From assembly GCA_027186245.1 (NCBI GenBank), contig CP114493.1, positions 7,819,501 to 7,883,500 on the forward strand: 64,000 nt of DNA. The letters run 5' to 3'. The translations under genes and the position numbers were made by a program. The notes beneath the pieces are model-generated. The model made no database searches and had not been told where the DNA came from. It worked only from the letters and a program-made list of their open reading frames with translations. Origin of the DNA: Coriaria nepalensis (lineage: Eukaryota > Streptophyta > Magnoliopsida > Cucurbitales > Coriariaceae). Shown here piece after piece: positions 35,101-46,394 of the stretch (position 1 is its first letter; each line of letters opens with the position of its first letter).

Positions 35101-38100
35101 ATGTGGATGAGTTGCAGGATCCTTCTCCGCATCACTGCGCATGATATCAAGGACTCTGCATCCAAATGGAAAATTCCATCAAGACCACAAAATTTAGTTG
35201 ATATTAGGCATCAAAACATGGTTAAAAATGCAAGAGCACCAGAATCCATAACACCAATGCCAACTATCAAATGCCAATTATATCTTTGATTAATGTTTTA
35301 TTCTTTTTCAATATCTTACTTTGCTGATCTATCAGCTCTTTCTTCACATGTTTCTAAGTTTCTATCCTATCGCATTGCAGGAATGCTTCTCTTTACACTA
35401 TCCAAATTTAGGTACAACATTAGCCCTTCTATGGTACAATGCAATGAATATTAACTTGTGGCTTAGCAATTCTCCATCCAGTAACAGGGAAAGGGATGCG
35501 TTCCCACACAGAGAAGCAGTTACCTGGTAGCGATGCCAGTGTATACATCCGCAGGCTTATCTCCAGCAACAAGATTTACTGCAACTGCTCCCAACTGGCG
35601 AGAAGAGAAAATACTAAATTTTATTACCAAAAATAAATAAATAAATAAAAAAGAACCAAGCTGAACCACACTTGAGATTCAGAAGAGATAACTTTACTTC
35701 GAACAATAGAAAAAGAAAAGTCCGAACCTTGTCCCTTCCAAGGGCAGCATAATGTTGTAAACCATTACAAGAACCATCCTGGAGGAGGGGAAAAACAAAA
35801 AGATCAATATCGAACAACAGATACAACTAAAGTGGCAAATAAACTATAAAAGGAAATGATAGGCAGTCCCTAATCATTCATTGAGAGTCATGATGGAGAA
35901 GACAATAAACTCACTTGTTTGTTACCAGCTAGACTCTTAAATCAAGGACTGCAAATAAATTTACAACAGAATATGACTACTGTCCAATAATTTTTACAGA
36001 TTTGGGTATTAAGTACCTGGTGGACAGGCATATGGGAAAGCGTAGTTTCTGGAGAAGGACTCCTCAATGCTTCTGACAGATTAATACACACCGCTAAGCA
36101 TTGAAAGGGATCCTCTGCACCCAGCCACCAGCGCCTCCCTTCAAGAGGTCTGTCTGCAGAATCAAAAATTTCATCTAGATGGTTTTCGGTGAAGGACATT
36201 CGACCCTCATGCGATAACTTGTCCACACCACCTGCATATAAATTTGCCAAATGAATCTTCAACCAGCATAAACCTGACTCTCCAAGGGGGCGTCCCTCTG
36301 CAAACTCGAGGATGCCTCGACACAAATCGGAGCCGAGATGGTTTAAATAGGGGTGCATGGGGTATGCACGCCCTCGGAAATCAAGGTTGTGTGGATAGTA
36401 AAAACCTTCCTCATCTTTCATCTTTCGGGCCACCTTATTTTGACAATAAAAACTATTATTTTCCAACATCACAATCAGGTAGCAAATTTAAATATTAGAA
36501 GGCTATAGATTCTTACTGCAAGCTTAAGTTCAATATCACACCGCTGGGAATGCCTCTCACTGTTCTCCTTTTTTGCACCCTTAAGTTTCCAGTTCCATTT
36601 ACGAATTTGAGCTTCATCTTCAGTAATAGGTTCTTCTGGTAGAGGTACCTATAAATGAGTACATGAAAATAATTAAATAAAATATGTGACAGTACAATAT
36701 CTCAATTGCCAGAACCAACAAAAAAAAGAATTTAATTGAAAAAGATAAAACTCTTCCATCCAGGGGGAAAAATCATGCAATCAAGAAGGTTATACATGTA
36801 ACTTAACCTACATCTTCACAGTCAACCAAGTCAGCTATCCGGCCTCCACTGGCCCAAATTCTGTCAATCGCACAAAGTACTCTTTTGTTCACCCGCCATT
36901 TGGTACTCCCAAGTGTATCCAAGGCCTATGGATGCAATGATTGTAGCGTTAATAAAACAAACCAATAATAAAATGTGATACTTTGAGCACAAACATCTTA
37001 AGATGATATTTAGAAAGGCCAATTTCCCACTGTTGTTTGACGAAAAAAGAGAGATGAGGATAAGGGAGGAAATAAATAAGAACAAAAAATTTCAGGGCTG
37101 CATACCTCAAAAATAGGTTCCAATTGCTTCTTTGGAGTCCTTCTAAATGCGTCACGTTGCTGTCTTGCTCCATGTGTTCTCATGGCATAGGATGGTAAGA
37201 ACAAGTAAGCTCCTTTGTCATACCTGCATAAGTAGTACATAATTTACCAAAAATCAAAACAAGCTCAGCACATACTACTATGAGCGTACCAAATTATTGA
37301 CTAACAAAAGAAAAGTAATGTTAACCGTCTCATCTGAACAATATCTACTTGTTGATAAAAGGTATAAAATCAATTTTTGATACAACAATTCAACAGTATA
37401 TTTCTCTAATTGAGAGAAATGATTACTTCAAACTCAACTAAACACAACAGAAAGTGGATAAGAAGGGAAATGATGAGTTGAACACCATACCCGGTCCAGT
37501 TAAGAGGAGGCACCAGCATAGGCATATAAGGAATGACCATGTGCCTAGCCTGATATGATGAACAAATGTTGGCATTTTCATTAGTCCTTGTGGATAATTA
37601 CAAATTACATAACTGCACAACATCTTAATACATCGAACTATTTACCGGAAGAAACGAATAAAATATCATTGAATACAGGATATCTGGAAAGGATGCTGTA
37701 GCACTTACAGTTTTTTCCAGTCCTTTGAGAACTGAGGGATCACATTCAATGACACCATATCTCCTGCTACTCTTCCTACAGGGAGAGAAAAATAAGAAAT
37801 ACGATTGAGTTGCACAACATACACACACTCGTACAGGAGAGGGGGAGAGAGATAGAGAGAGAGGAAATCGAGTAGGAGGATCCTAACTGTCCTTCTCTTG
37901 TGATATTTTTAAGAGTATGGACAAATGCAGGGCGAATATCAGGTGGACCATCTCCTAACTGATCAACTGGTGGTTGAATATAAGCTGTTTCCATTAACAA
38001 CTGAATCAGACGGCAACCAACCTGGAACAAGTCCAATGAGAATTTTAATTGTGAGCATGACTACATTTTCCTAGTTAAAAAGGGAAATTAAAAGGCTAGT

Positions 38101-39467
38101 GTTTAAAATTGATATACATTAAACACCGTGTTAAATTCTAGTTCCTAATATTTAGTATTAGCAGTCAAAAGTTTGGAACTTGAACATAAATGAAAGCTTA
38201 GCCTTTTGTGGTTCAATTACATTATTGTATGCACTTCGATTAGCTTAACTTTTGGGGTCAAATATTTGAAACAACACTAAAAGAGAGAAAAAAACAAAGG
38301 AAAAAAAATTTAAAAAGCATCAGTTTCAATAGAGATCATAAACACCTTAACATGAGCCTCTTGGCCCCAAGGCTTCGACTCATCATGTTCCTTGACTATC
38401 CCCCTCACCTGCTTCAACTTTTTCTTTTTCACCAGGTTAGTGACCTTTTTCCTCAGTTTTTCTTGTTCTTTAGCCAGTTCCTCTCGTTCTTTGATTACAG
38501 GATCAGTTTCACCTTCTGGTAGCTTGTCAGTTGTGCTCTTCTTATTCTTTGTTTTCTCTAAGAATCCGTGTAACCTAGCCTAATTCACATGAAATATAAT
38601 GAGACATACCTTTCCAATAAACAGAAACAGAAAATAATTTTCTAGTAAATAAAATGATATAAGAGAAGAAAGAGGAATTAAGAATTTTATAAGCTTACCA
38701 ACCTCATGTTCAATTGCTTCACCAATCTGACAAGCAGCTTGAACAACCCTTACATTACCAGTTCCGGCACTAGTCGTCATCAACAAACCCATCAACTTAT
38801 GCATCGTAATAACCGCCATCATATCGGCTGGTAACTGATCGAAATAGGGACCATGAGATGCTTTATTCTTCTTATCCTTGCAAAGCTCATGGTCTGCTAC
38901 AATTGCATTTCTCAGTGGCTCAAACCAGCCAAGAAACAATGACTTCATGTAGGGCAAATTCGGTGCAAGCTTCTGCTCACACATGTCCATTAAAAGTTCT
39001 TGATACTCTTTAGCTGCCTCTTCCCATGCCTCTGTCTCCGACTTCACCTGCCTCTTCTTTAGCATAAAATACTTCGCTGCCCCCATTCCAGCCACCATTT
39101 TCTTCGGCTGCTTAAAAAATGTCTCCACCTTGTCTTCTTGTTTGTTCATTTCTCCGATCAATTCCTGAACTTCATCCGATCCAGAGAATTCCTCCTCAGA
39201 AACTATCTCATCTGCGGCAGTAGCATATCCTTTGACGTGACACAAGAAACTAGAGCTTCGCAATTTGCAATATTGAGATGAAATCAGATTAGTTCCACAA
39301 ATACCCGTCACCTGGAAATCTGAATTCAAGCCTATTTGAGTCTCGTGAGGTCTGATTTTCTCGAGAAAATTCGAGTTTTTGGATAATTTGTTGGAGCTAG
39401 AAGTAGTGAAATCGGAGAAGCGCTTGATATTCCTAGAAGCAGCTTGCTTAGGTAAATTTCTCCACAT
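29160..39467 (-). CDS. RPOTM: Phage-type mitochondrial RNA polymerase (RpoTm-like)
   Basis: Nineteen exons: 38703-39467, 38346-38579, 37888-38021, 37709-37775, 37491-37549, 37106-37223, 36812-36925, 36517-36648, 36017-36433, 35728-35778, 35524-35594, 35071-35155, 34721-34873, 34535-34609, 34291-34380, 34129-34176, 29608-29722, 29380-29483, 29160-29270. They give 980 residues, close to Arabidopsis RpoTm. The start [18 protein letters not shown] is Arg/Ser-rich, as in a mitochondrial presequence. T7-like polymerase motifs are present: motif [18 protein letters not shown], motif [18 protein letters not shown], motif [15 protein letters not shown], and the conserved end [13 protein letters not shown]. 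It transcribes mitochondrial genes. The MWRN start and overall match favour RpoTm over the dual or plastid forms. The exon-1 donor must be GAG|GTTGGT; the stronger GTAAGC four bases downstream gives an immediate stop. Intron 16 holds a 4.2-kb retrotransposon. Confidence 0.93.
29826..30129 (+). repeat. 5' LTR of the gypsy element
   Basis: 304 bases, starting TGTTAGACC and ending CCTATCA. It contains an ATTAGT-type simple stretch in which the 3' copy has 12 extra bases. The primer-binding site begins three bases after its end. Confidence 0.93.
30157..33710 (+). pseudogene. Defective gag-pol of the gypsy element
   Basis: The gag start is [14 protein letters not shown] at 30157, followed in frame by TAG at about 30265-30267 and a second TAG soon after. 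A 44-base tandem duplication (30703-30790) shifts the frame. A long open stretch (30878-32932) then holds capsid-like gag, zinc knuckle, protease region ([12 protein letters not shown], where the family active site is D-S/T-G), and reverse transcriptase with FFDDILIYS and LKSGYHQI. A frameshift near 32870-32930 precedes RNase H ([14 protein letters not shown]). The last frame (to 33756) ends in a chromodomain ([17 protein letters not shown]). Integrase is deleted. The element cannot be autonomous. Confidence 0.88.
30703..30790 (+). repeat. 44-base perfect tandem duplication in gag
   Basis: Two adjacent copies of a 44-base unit, 30703-30746 and 30747-30790, both beginning TGGCATGGGTTTATAGGG. 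Because 44 is not a multiple of three, the duplication disrupts the gag frame. The copies look identical, implying a recent event. Confidence 0.95.
33708..34023 (+). repeat. 3' LTR of the gypsy element
   Basis: 316 bases, starting TGTTAGACC and ending CCTATCA, followed by the target duplication CACTA. It carries 12 extra bases of an ATTATTATTAGT-type stretch compared with the 5' LTR. Confidence 0.93.
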
Positions 39468-41306
39468 TTTTCAGCGCATCAAACCAATTATTAGCTGAAA
39501 AACGATTAAGCTCAGAGGACTCCAAGTTGCAGCTGGAGATTAATGATGAAATTGGAATAACAAAGTCGTGATTTTTCCAAGTAAATAATTGAAGCGAAGT
39601 AAGATCAGGTAACGATAAGTAGTCCCCAAGGCCCAAAAGTGAGGAGGAAAGAGAGAGAGAGGAGAGATCAGGAAACGAAGAAGCAGAGGCGGAGGAGTTA
39701 GCAAGCCTACCGCCTTTAAACCCTCCTTAAACCTATGCTTGCTTTACAGTATCTCACAGTCACTGTCTCTGACACTCTATTTGCGCATGTCAAGGATCCG
39801 ACCCGTTTCTAGCCCATTTAGACTATCTGGACTGTTGGGCTGGTCCATTTTCTTTTTCTGGGTTTAAGTGAAGTGAATGATTCATCAGCTTCATTTTAGC
39901 CCAGCAATGGGGTATCTAGTTATCTACACGCTACTTTAGCCAGTGTAAATTTTGCATCGTTATTTGGGCCTCTTGTACACTTTATACGCCTTAACTCTCG
40001 GGCCAAGGAAAGTTGGGCCCATATGCAGGCAGGCTTATGGACCAGAACCTCATTTTTTATACCTACATTGCTTTAATTAGATATTAACGCTGTACTTAAT
40101 AAAATTAGTCAATTATTATTATAATTGTTAAAAATAATATTAGACTAAGATTGGAGGTGAAATATTCACATATTTAATTAAATATGTGAATCTTTATTTA
40201 TTTTAGTGTAAAATTCGAAATCTCGAAATTAACTTTTATTAAATAAATATATTTTTTAATTAGAATATGATGCATATTAACAAAAATCTAAATTTTTAGT
40301 TAACCTATCACCTAAATAGTTGAATACAAGATACCAAATTTATAAGCATGCTCAGTATATACATATTGTTAGGATCTAATTAAAGGCTTAAGCAACATCC
40401 GCCACATACTAATGTAACTAATGTTACCTCTTTCTAATCACTCAAGCTAACCCACTTGATAACTTCCATTTTCATGCATTAGTATCCATCTCATGAATCC
40501 TAATATTTATATGCGTTCTGTCTCTCTCTCTCTCTTCTTGATCAACTCCAAATTATTGGGATATTGTGAGAGAAGAACATATTGTTGTAGTTATTGGCCT
40601 GTCTGAACAAGTAATATATAGACATATATATATATAGGTTATAGGTGATGGCTCATCCTAGACGATTCAGAAAGAGGTAGTAAGTACAGGAAGGGGCCGG
40701 CCCCAAGTGAAAACATATACATACGTACATTGAGTACTCCACCTTGGTTCGTGATCGTCCAACTCCAATTTTATTGAGAGAGGCAAATCGGTTTTAGTTA
40801 TTTCATGCATGAAGTTCAATCACGATCTCTTCCCGGTTTCTTAGATATATCTATTAATTGTAACTAATCACTTGTTTTCTGTGTTTCTTGGTTCAATATG
40901 CTACATACATGACATATATATAAGATGTTTAATTACAATGTCGAGCATATTGTTAGAAGGGATAGAATGTTACATAATCAAATTTTTTAAAATATTTTTT
41001 TTAAATAGAATGCAAAAATATATTTTTACGATGATAATGCATGGCATGTTTGATACAAGGGGAATCCTAGTAATCGCCCACCGGTAAAACAAAAGGATGC
41101 ATAGAAAACTTACTACTAAAGACAAGAAGACAACCATCCCAGTTCCCACTCTGGTCATGAAATCGACAAGCTGGAAACGCCAACCCATTTTCTCATCGTT
41201 AATTGCATGGCGACAGACAAGGGCAATACATACGTAGCTTCCATTCCACGTTATCATATAATATTAAAGTACTTTTTTTATAAATTCTTTAATACATTCA
41301 TGCAAT

Positions 41307-41351
<45 letters not shown>

Positions 41352-41731
41352 TAAACCATTGTTGATATCTCTCTTGGACCATATATGGTCGTACAATGAG
41401 AGCCCTAAATACAACAATATAATATTGATTCAACAGTGAGCATGCATTGAGATTCTTGAATCGTCGATCGAACTGACACACGGGGTCTACACGAAAGTTT
41501 ATGCATTGTATTAAATTGATTATTTATATTAATTGAGAAATTCAAACATACAGCAGGGGATGTTGGAACGCTACCACTAGCTAGTCTAGCTTTGACTAAT
41601 TAATGTTCTAACTATATATATATATATATATGTCTAGGTTTGAATATGACTGGGGTTGAATCTCTACTTTCTGTTGTTTGATTATATCACATAACTTACA
41701 TATATAGAGAGAAAAAGGGTGATCGATCAAA
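39468..41731. other. Divergent promoter region of RpoTm and RGF genes
   Basis: The first 300 bases carry the RpoTm leader and promoter (GA-rich near 39640-39690). The middle is AT-rich. TA microsatellites lie at 41310-41347 and 41612-41631. A minus-strand hydrophobic frame near 40970-41257 has no recognisable family. The last 100 bases precede the RGF start. Confidence 0.5.
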
Positions 41732-42631
41732 ATGAGGCTGGTTATGATTACCATTGCCTGCTTTTTGCTGCCAGTTCTTGTCGCTACTAAAACTCCATTA
41801 GTAGCGGAACATTCTGATCATCATGAAGGTATGTATTTCAAGTTTTCGGTTGCATGCATCTATGAAATTAAGAAAAATTTCAAGAGATGGTAAGAGTTCC
41901 TTACTTTGTTATACTACTTGCTTATCTAAAGACTAGATACTATATATGTGTGTATACATACATACACAACTACGTATCGATAATTCTATCGCATTTCATA
42001 CTATCATATGATTGAGAAAGGTCTCAAGATCGAGTTCAACTAGACTAAAAGAGATCAAGCTACATAATTAGTTACTAATCTGTGCTGCATAATTAGTCTT
42101 ATTTTTCATATTCGAGGCATTATAATTTGCTTTCGCGGAATTAAGTTTGTGGTATATGGCGAGCTGATAATGGCTTTTTTTTTTCTTTGATAACTTGTTC
42201 TTTTGATAAGATTGTCCGAATGAAGTTAAGGAGCTAAATGTTGCTTCATCTGGAAAGGCAAGTTTATATATCTTTTCTAGTTTCTAATGTTTTTCCCTAC
42301 ATATTGTTTAAACCCTTAATGTAAGAAGATGTCTTTTACAATAAACTGATATGTAATTATGTATGATCAGGAAGGAGTACATGTGGAGGATCAGGACACT
42401 GTTTCAGCTGCTATTTGGGAGAAGAAGAAGATGATGATGAAGTTGATAGGAGGTAGAACAATGGGGGGAAAATATCCCATAAGAAAAGAACAAGTACTCA
42501 AAGGGAAGACTAAAGTACTCTTGACCAGGAAGTCAAGCTTTGCTCATGATCATGAGGATGGTCATGCTGGCTTTGTAGCTTTCAGTTCAGATTATCCTCG
42601 GCCTAGGCACCACCCACCTAAGAATAATTGA
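41732..42631 (+). CDS. RGF/GLV/CLEL secreted peptide precursor
   Basis: Three exons, 41732-41828, 42211-42257 and 42371-42631, giving 134 residues. Intron 2 uses a GC donor (AAG|GCAAGT). A signal peptide (LVMITIACFLLPVLVA) leads, then an acidic/His region and a long basic variable region. The C-terminus is DYPRPRHHPPKNN, matching the root meristem growth factor (GOLVEN/CLE-like) consensus DYxxxxxxPPxxN. The Asp-Tyr directs Tyr sulfation by TPST, and a Pro in the PP pair is usually hydroxylated. In the family, the 13-residue peptide binds RGFR/RGI receptor kinases and controls PLETHORA gradients, gravitropism and lateral roots. The family usually has His-Asn at the end; here it is Asn-Asn. Position near a TAG glycosylase and PI4K recalls RGF2 at At1g13620. 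Confidence 0.88.
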
Positions 42632-44300
42632 TGCAATTTGTTTTTTTTTTGTTTTTTTTTTTTTTGGTTTTTAGAGATATATTTATAAGCTCTCTCACAA
42701 TTCAAAAGTGAGGTTATTTGTGGCGGTATTTTTGGTGATGATATGGCTCACATTGTTAATTGAGAGTTCTATTGTCAGAGCATTTATAAAAAAAATATTA
42801 TCTTGTCAGAAAATATCCCATGTTATATATGTTATTTATATTAAAAAATTTATACGTATAAAATAATATTATATTCGAATTAATGTATTTTAAATATATC
42901 ACACGTTTAGATAAAAAATTTTGAATACTTAATATATAAATAGAAGTTTAAATTTCTATGCCGTGATCACGGAACAAATATATATTTTTCTTAGTATATG
43001 AAATAATAGGTAGACTGCATTCTATGGCTATTCTGCATTTTGGAAAAAGGTTTTGAGGTTAACGATCAAAACGTTACTCAAACAGGTGGAAGTATTATGA
43101 CATGGATATGACTCAAAAGCCTTGTAACTTTTGCATAGGTTTTGAACTAATACATAAAAACAGCATAGATGGCACATATATCATACACGATAGATGGCAT
43201 ATCTTTATCTATGCAGACCATAGGTGCACCTCAATCCTTGAAACTGTGTTAAAAGAAGTAGAAGTTACGATTTATGGCATAGACCCATTACCCTTTACCC
43301 CTTGCACTGAAACTAACACTCCAACTCATCATCATGAAAATGCTTTAGAAATTTGCTATTTTTTCTAGAAAGGGTGCTTTACCAAGGTAGCATCCCAATT
43401 TCCAAACAAATTCTTACCAGGATTTCATCATATTTATAATTACAATTTCATTTATATAGCTAAAGAATAATATTTTAAATTCGATTCATATAAATATCTC
43501 TTATTTTACCACTTTTCATTATGGATCTATAATATCCAAGTTTTTGTTTAAATTTACAAAATGTTAATTCTAATGTTGTATTAAACCCTTTAAATCATAT
43601 TTCAAGTTTGTCTCACAATTGAAACGACGAACAGTTTAATGCAGCATTATACACTATAACAGCATCAAATCTATGAGGAGTTGGATGCGTCTACATATTG
43701 TAAGTTTCACACTAATCAAAGAGTCAATTCATGAGGAAAAAAAAACCCACCAATTTGATCGGGTGATACATATAACATATGTAGTAGTAGTAGTAGTTGA
43801 CATTATAATTGGGCCCAACAATGCAGATGTATCATTATTTTCAGGACATGCTTCCCAACCTTACCATTTATATATTAAGTAGATTTTGCTTGAAAACTAA
43901 GAAGCAAAAATGTGTAACTCTCCAACACTTTGATACTCACATGTCACCAACCCTTACGAGTTACAACGCTTTTACGGACTTTGAAGATTATTAGTAACTC
44001 AACAATCAACATCCCCAAAAGAATTTTTTTTTTTTATGCATTTATTGTATAATCACGTAATAAATTAAATTAAATAAAATTATAATTATGTAAATTATTT
44101 TTACATAATAGATAATGCGGTAAGATTTTAAATATTATGTGACCTATATATATATATATAAATCTCTCATTTTCAAATATCATTAACGCTAAAACCCTAA
44201 CTCAACTTTCTTATACTCTCTCTCTCTAATCTCTCTATATATATATATACTTATACAGACCCCAACTAAAACAACTCCCATTTATAAAATTCTCTCCATC
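42632..44300. other. Intergenic region between RGF and DNA glycosylase
   Basis: A poly-T stretch near 42640-42670 is probably in the RGF 3' UTR. The rest is AT-rich with a GTA run near 43780-43797. A TA-rich stretch near 44235-44251, about 50 bases before the next start codon, could serve as a TATA box. No other gene seen. Confidence 0.45.
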
Positions 44301-45760
44301 ATGTCTTCAAAAGCAAATGTGAGAAAACTCGTGGAGAAGAACACGACCGATCGTGTTCAATATAAAGAGAGAGATCAAAAGACAAACCAAAGCATCCTAT
44401 CAAAACATCTAAAGAGAATCTACCCAATTGGGCTCCAAAGAACCAGCTCTTCACTCTCTTTATCATCATTGTCCTTATCTTTGTCACAAAATTCCAACGA
44501 CTCTTCTGTTAACGGCTCTACCACCACGCTCGATCAGAAGATCTCTTTCGCCCTCCGCCTCATCGCTCCACCCAACAGACGAGAAATTCCACCACCCGTG
44601 GCTGCAGCTGCTAAAACTTTCTATCAACAAATCAGTCTGGAAGATTCTACTATTAGTCCTGGAGAATTGAAGAGGTGCAATTGGATTACAAAGAGTAGTG
44701 GTAATTAATTAACCTAATCCCTTATTTATATTTTCTATACATTATGAAAAGTGCGGCTACATATGATGGGCTATATGTGTTCTACCCTACTATATAAATT
44801 ATAGAATTGAAAATTTGAAATCGATGTTTATTTGACATACAGACAAAATTTATGTCGCATTTCATGATGAGTGTTGGGGTGTTCCTGTTTATGATGACAA
44901 GTAAGTTATATATTATAATTTCATTTGTTTATCTGATTTAATTTTGTCTTAATTTAATTTCTAAAAAATTCAGAACACCGAATTTTCCTTATATGCTAAT
45001 TGTAACGGGAAAATTTTCAAATTCAACAGTCAACTTTTTGAGCTGCTTGCTATGTCTGGAATGCTGATGGACTACAATTGGACTGAGATTGTGAAAAGAA
45101 GAGAACTTTTCAGGTACTTTAAGATCTTACCACAAAAGAAAATTATTAATTTTGACTGCTTAGCTTCTTAATAACCATTTCCCTTCATATATAGTGCGCA
45201 AAGAAAGTCAAAATAAAGTCAACCTTTTGTCTCAAAATATTAATGAACTCAATTTTTGTGGGTAAATATTCAGACAAGTTTTTGGTGGGTTTGATCCAAA
45301 CGTTGTAGCCAAAATGGGGGAGAAAGAGATATCAGAAATAGCATCCAATACAGCTATCATGTTAGCAGAATGCAGAGTGAGATGCATAGTAGACAATGCC
45401 AAATGCATTTTAAAGGCAAGTTCCTAAAATAAACCCTTTTAATTATTATTTTTTTTATAAATAATTTTGGGTCAATTGCAGATAGTAAGAGAATTTGGGT
45501 CATTCAGTAGTTACATGTGGAGCTATGTGAGTTACAAGCCCATAATAAACAGATACAAGTACTCAAGAAGTCTTCCATTGAGAAGCCCAAAAGCAGAAGT
45601 GATAAGCAAGGATTTGGTGAAACGTGGGTTCAGATTTGTGGGCCCAGTGATTGTGTATTCATTCATGCAAGCTGCAGGGCTAACCATTGATCATCTTGTT
45701 GATTGTTTTAGGCATAGCGATTGTGTCAATCTTGCAGAAAGACCGTGGAGGCATATCTAA
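44301..45760 (+). CDS. DNA-3-methyladenine glycosylase I (TAG family)
   Basis: Five exons, 44301-44700, 44843-44900, 45030-45113, 45274-45415 and 45482-45760, give 320 residues. The fourth intron has a GC donor (AAG|GCAAGT). The first ~125 residues are a plant-specific Ser-rich extension. The TAG core starts at KRCNWITKSSGDKIYVAFHD. The E. coli Tag zinc ligands Cys and His have counterparts in RCNW, FHDE and the C-terminal IDHLVDCF. The active-site Glu region is HDECWGVPVYDD, and NWTEIVKRRELFRQVFGGF follows as in bacterial Tag. The enzyme excises 3-methyladenine from alkylated DNA, starting base excision repair. Nuclear location is likely. The stretch DLVKRGFRFVGPVIVYSFMQ is highly conserved. 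An Arabidopsis homolog (At1g13635, from memory) lies beside RGF2. Confidence 0.93.
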
Positions 45761-46394
45761 GTTATAACTAGTACTAACAATGGAGACTGGAGAGAGATGG
45801 ACTTGTTGGGGGTTCTTTTTCCTTTTCTTGTGTGATTTTTTTTTAAAATTATTATTGTTAATTATTTCCCTAATTTTGTCACTTTACAAATAATGGGTTT
45901 TGTTTGAAACCAAGATAATTTATCATTTATGTATTTTAATTTCTATTTATGGATTATATACTGAAAATAGAACCACATAATGTTGAATTGGATTAGTCTC
46001 CTCCTATGTAGAATGGTAGTTAGTTTCTCCCCCCACTATTTTCTTTTATAAGAAAATATTAGATAAATTGTATTTATTGTATTTATAATATACCGATCAA
46101 TCTAATGATTGAGATAAATCGGTTCAATAAGACCATCCAAAATATTCGCAAAGGATTTAAGGAGGTGGATTGACAGAAAATCATTTACTAAAACAAGTAG
46201 GGAAAGGAGTAAGAAAGAAGAAAAAAATAATTAGACAGAAAACATAGTACAAAAACAACAAGCACTATTCTCTCTAATTAGCAAGTACCTCAGTGGATGT
46301 CTAAAATATTTACAGAAATGGTACTGATCCCTCCCAAGCTACAAGATTTTCTGGGGAAAAAAAGAAAAGGGCGAAATTGCTCGGTATCTCAAAC
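45761..46394. other. Convergent 3' region of glycosylase and PI4K genes
   Basis: The two flanking genes converge here, so this stretch is mostly their 3' UTRs. It is AT-rich, with a T run near 45836-45845. No gene seen. Confidence 0.5.

Noticed and set aside
40970..41257. Minus-strand 95-codon frame with a hydrophobic segment (VVFLSLVVSFLCILLFY)
   Set aside because: The hydrophobic stretch is tempting, but there is no leader signal, the ends are AT-rich noncoding DNA and I recognise no family; too weak to call.
43102..43368. 88-codon plus-strand frame
   Set aside because: No signal peptide, domain or family resemblance; intergenic AT-rich surroundings.
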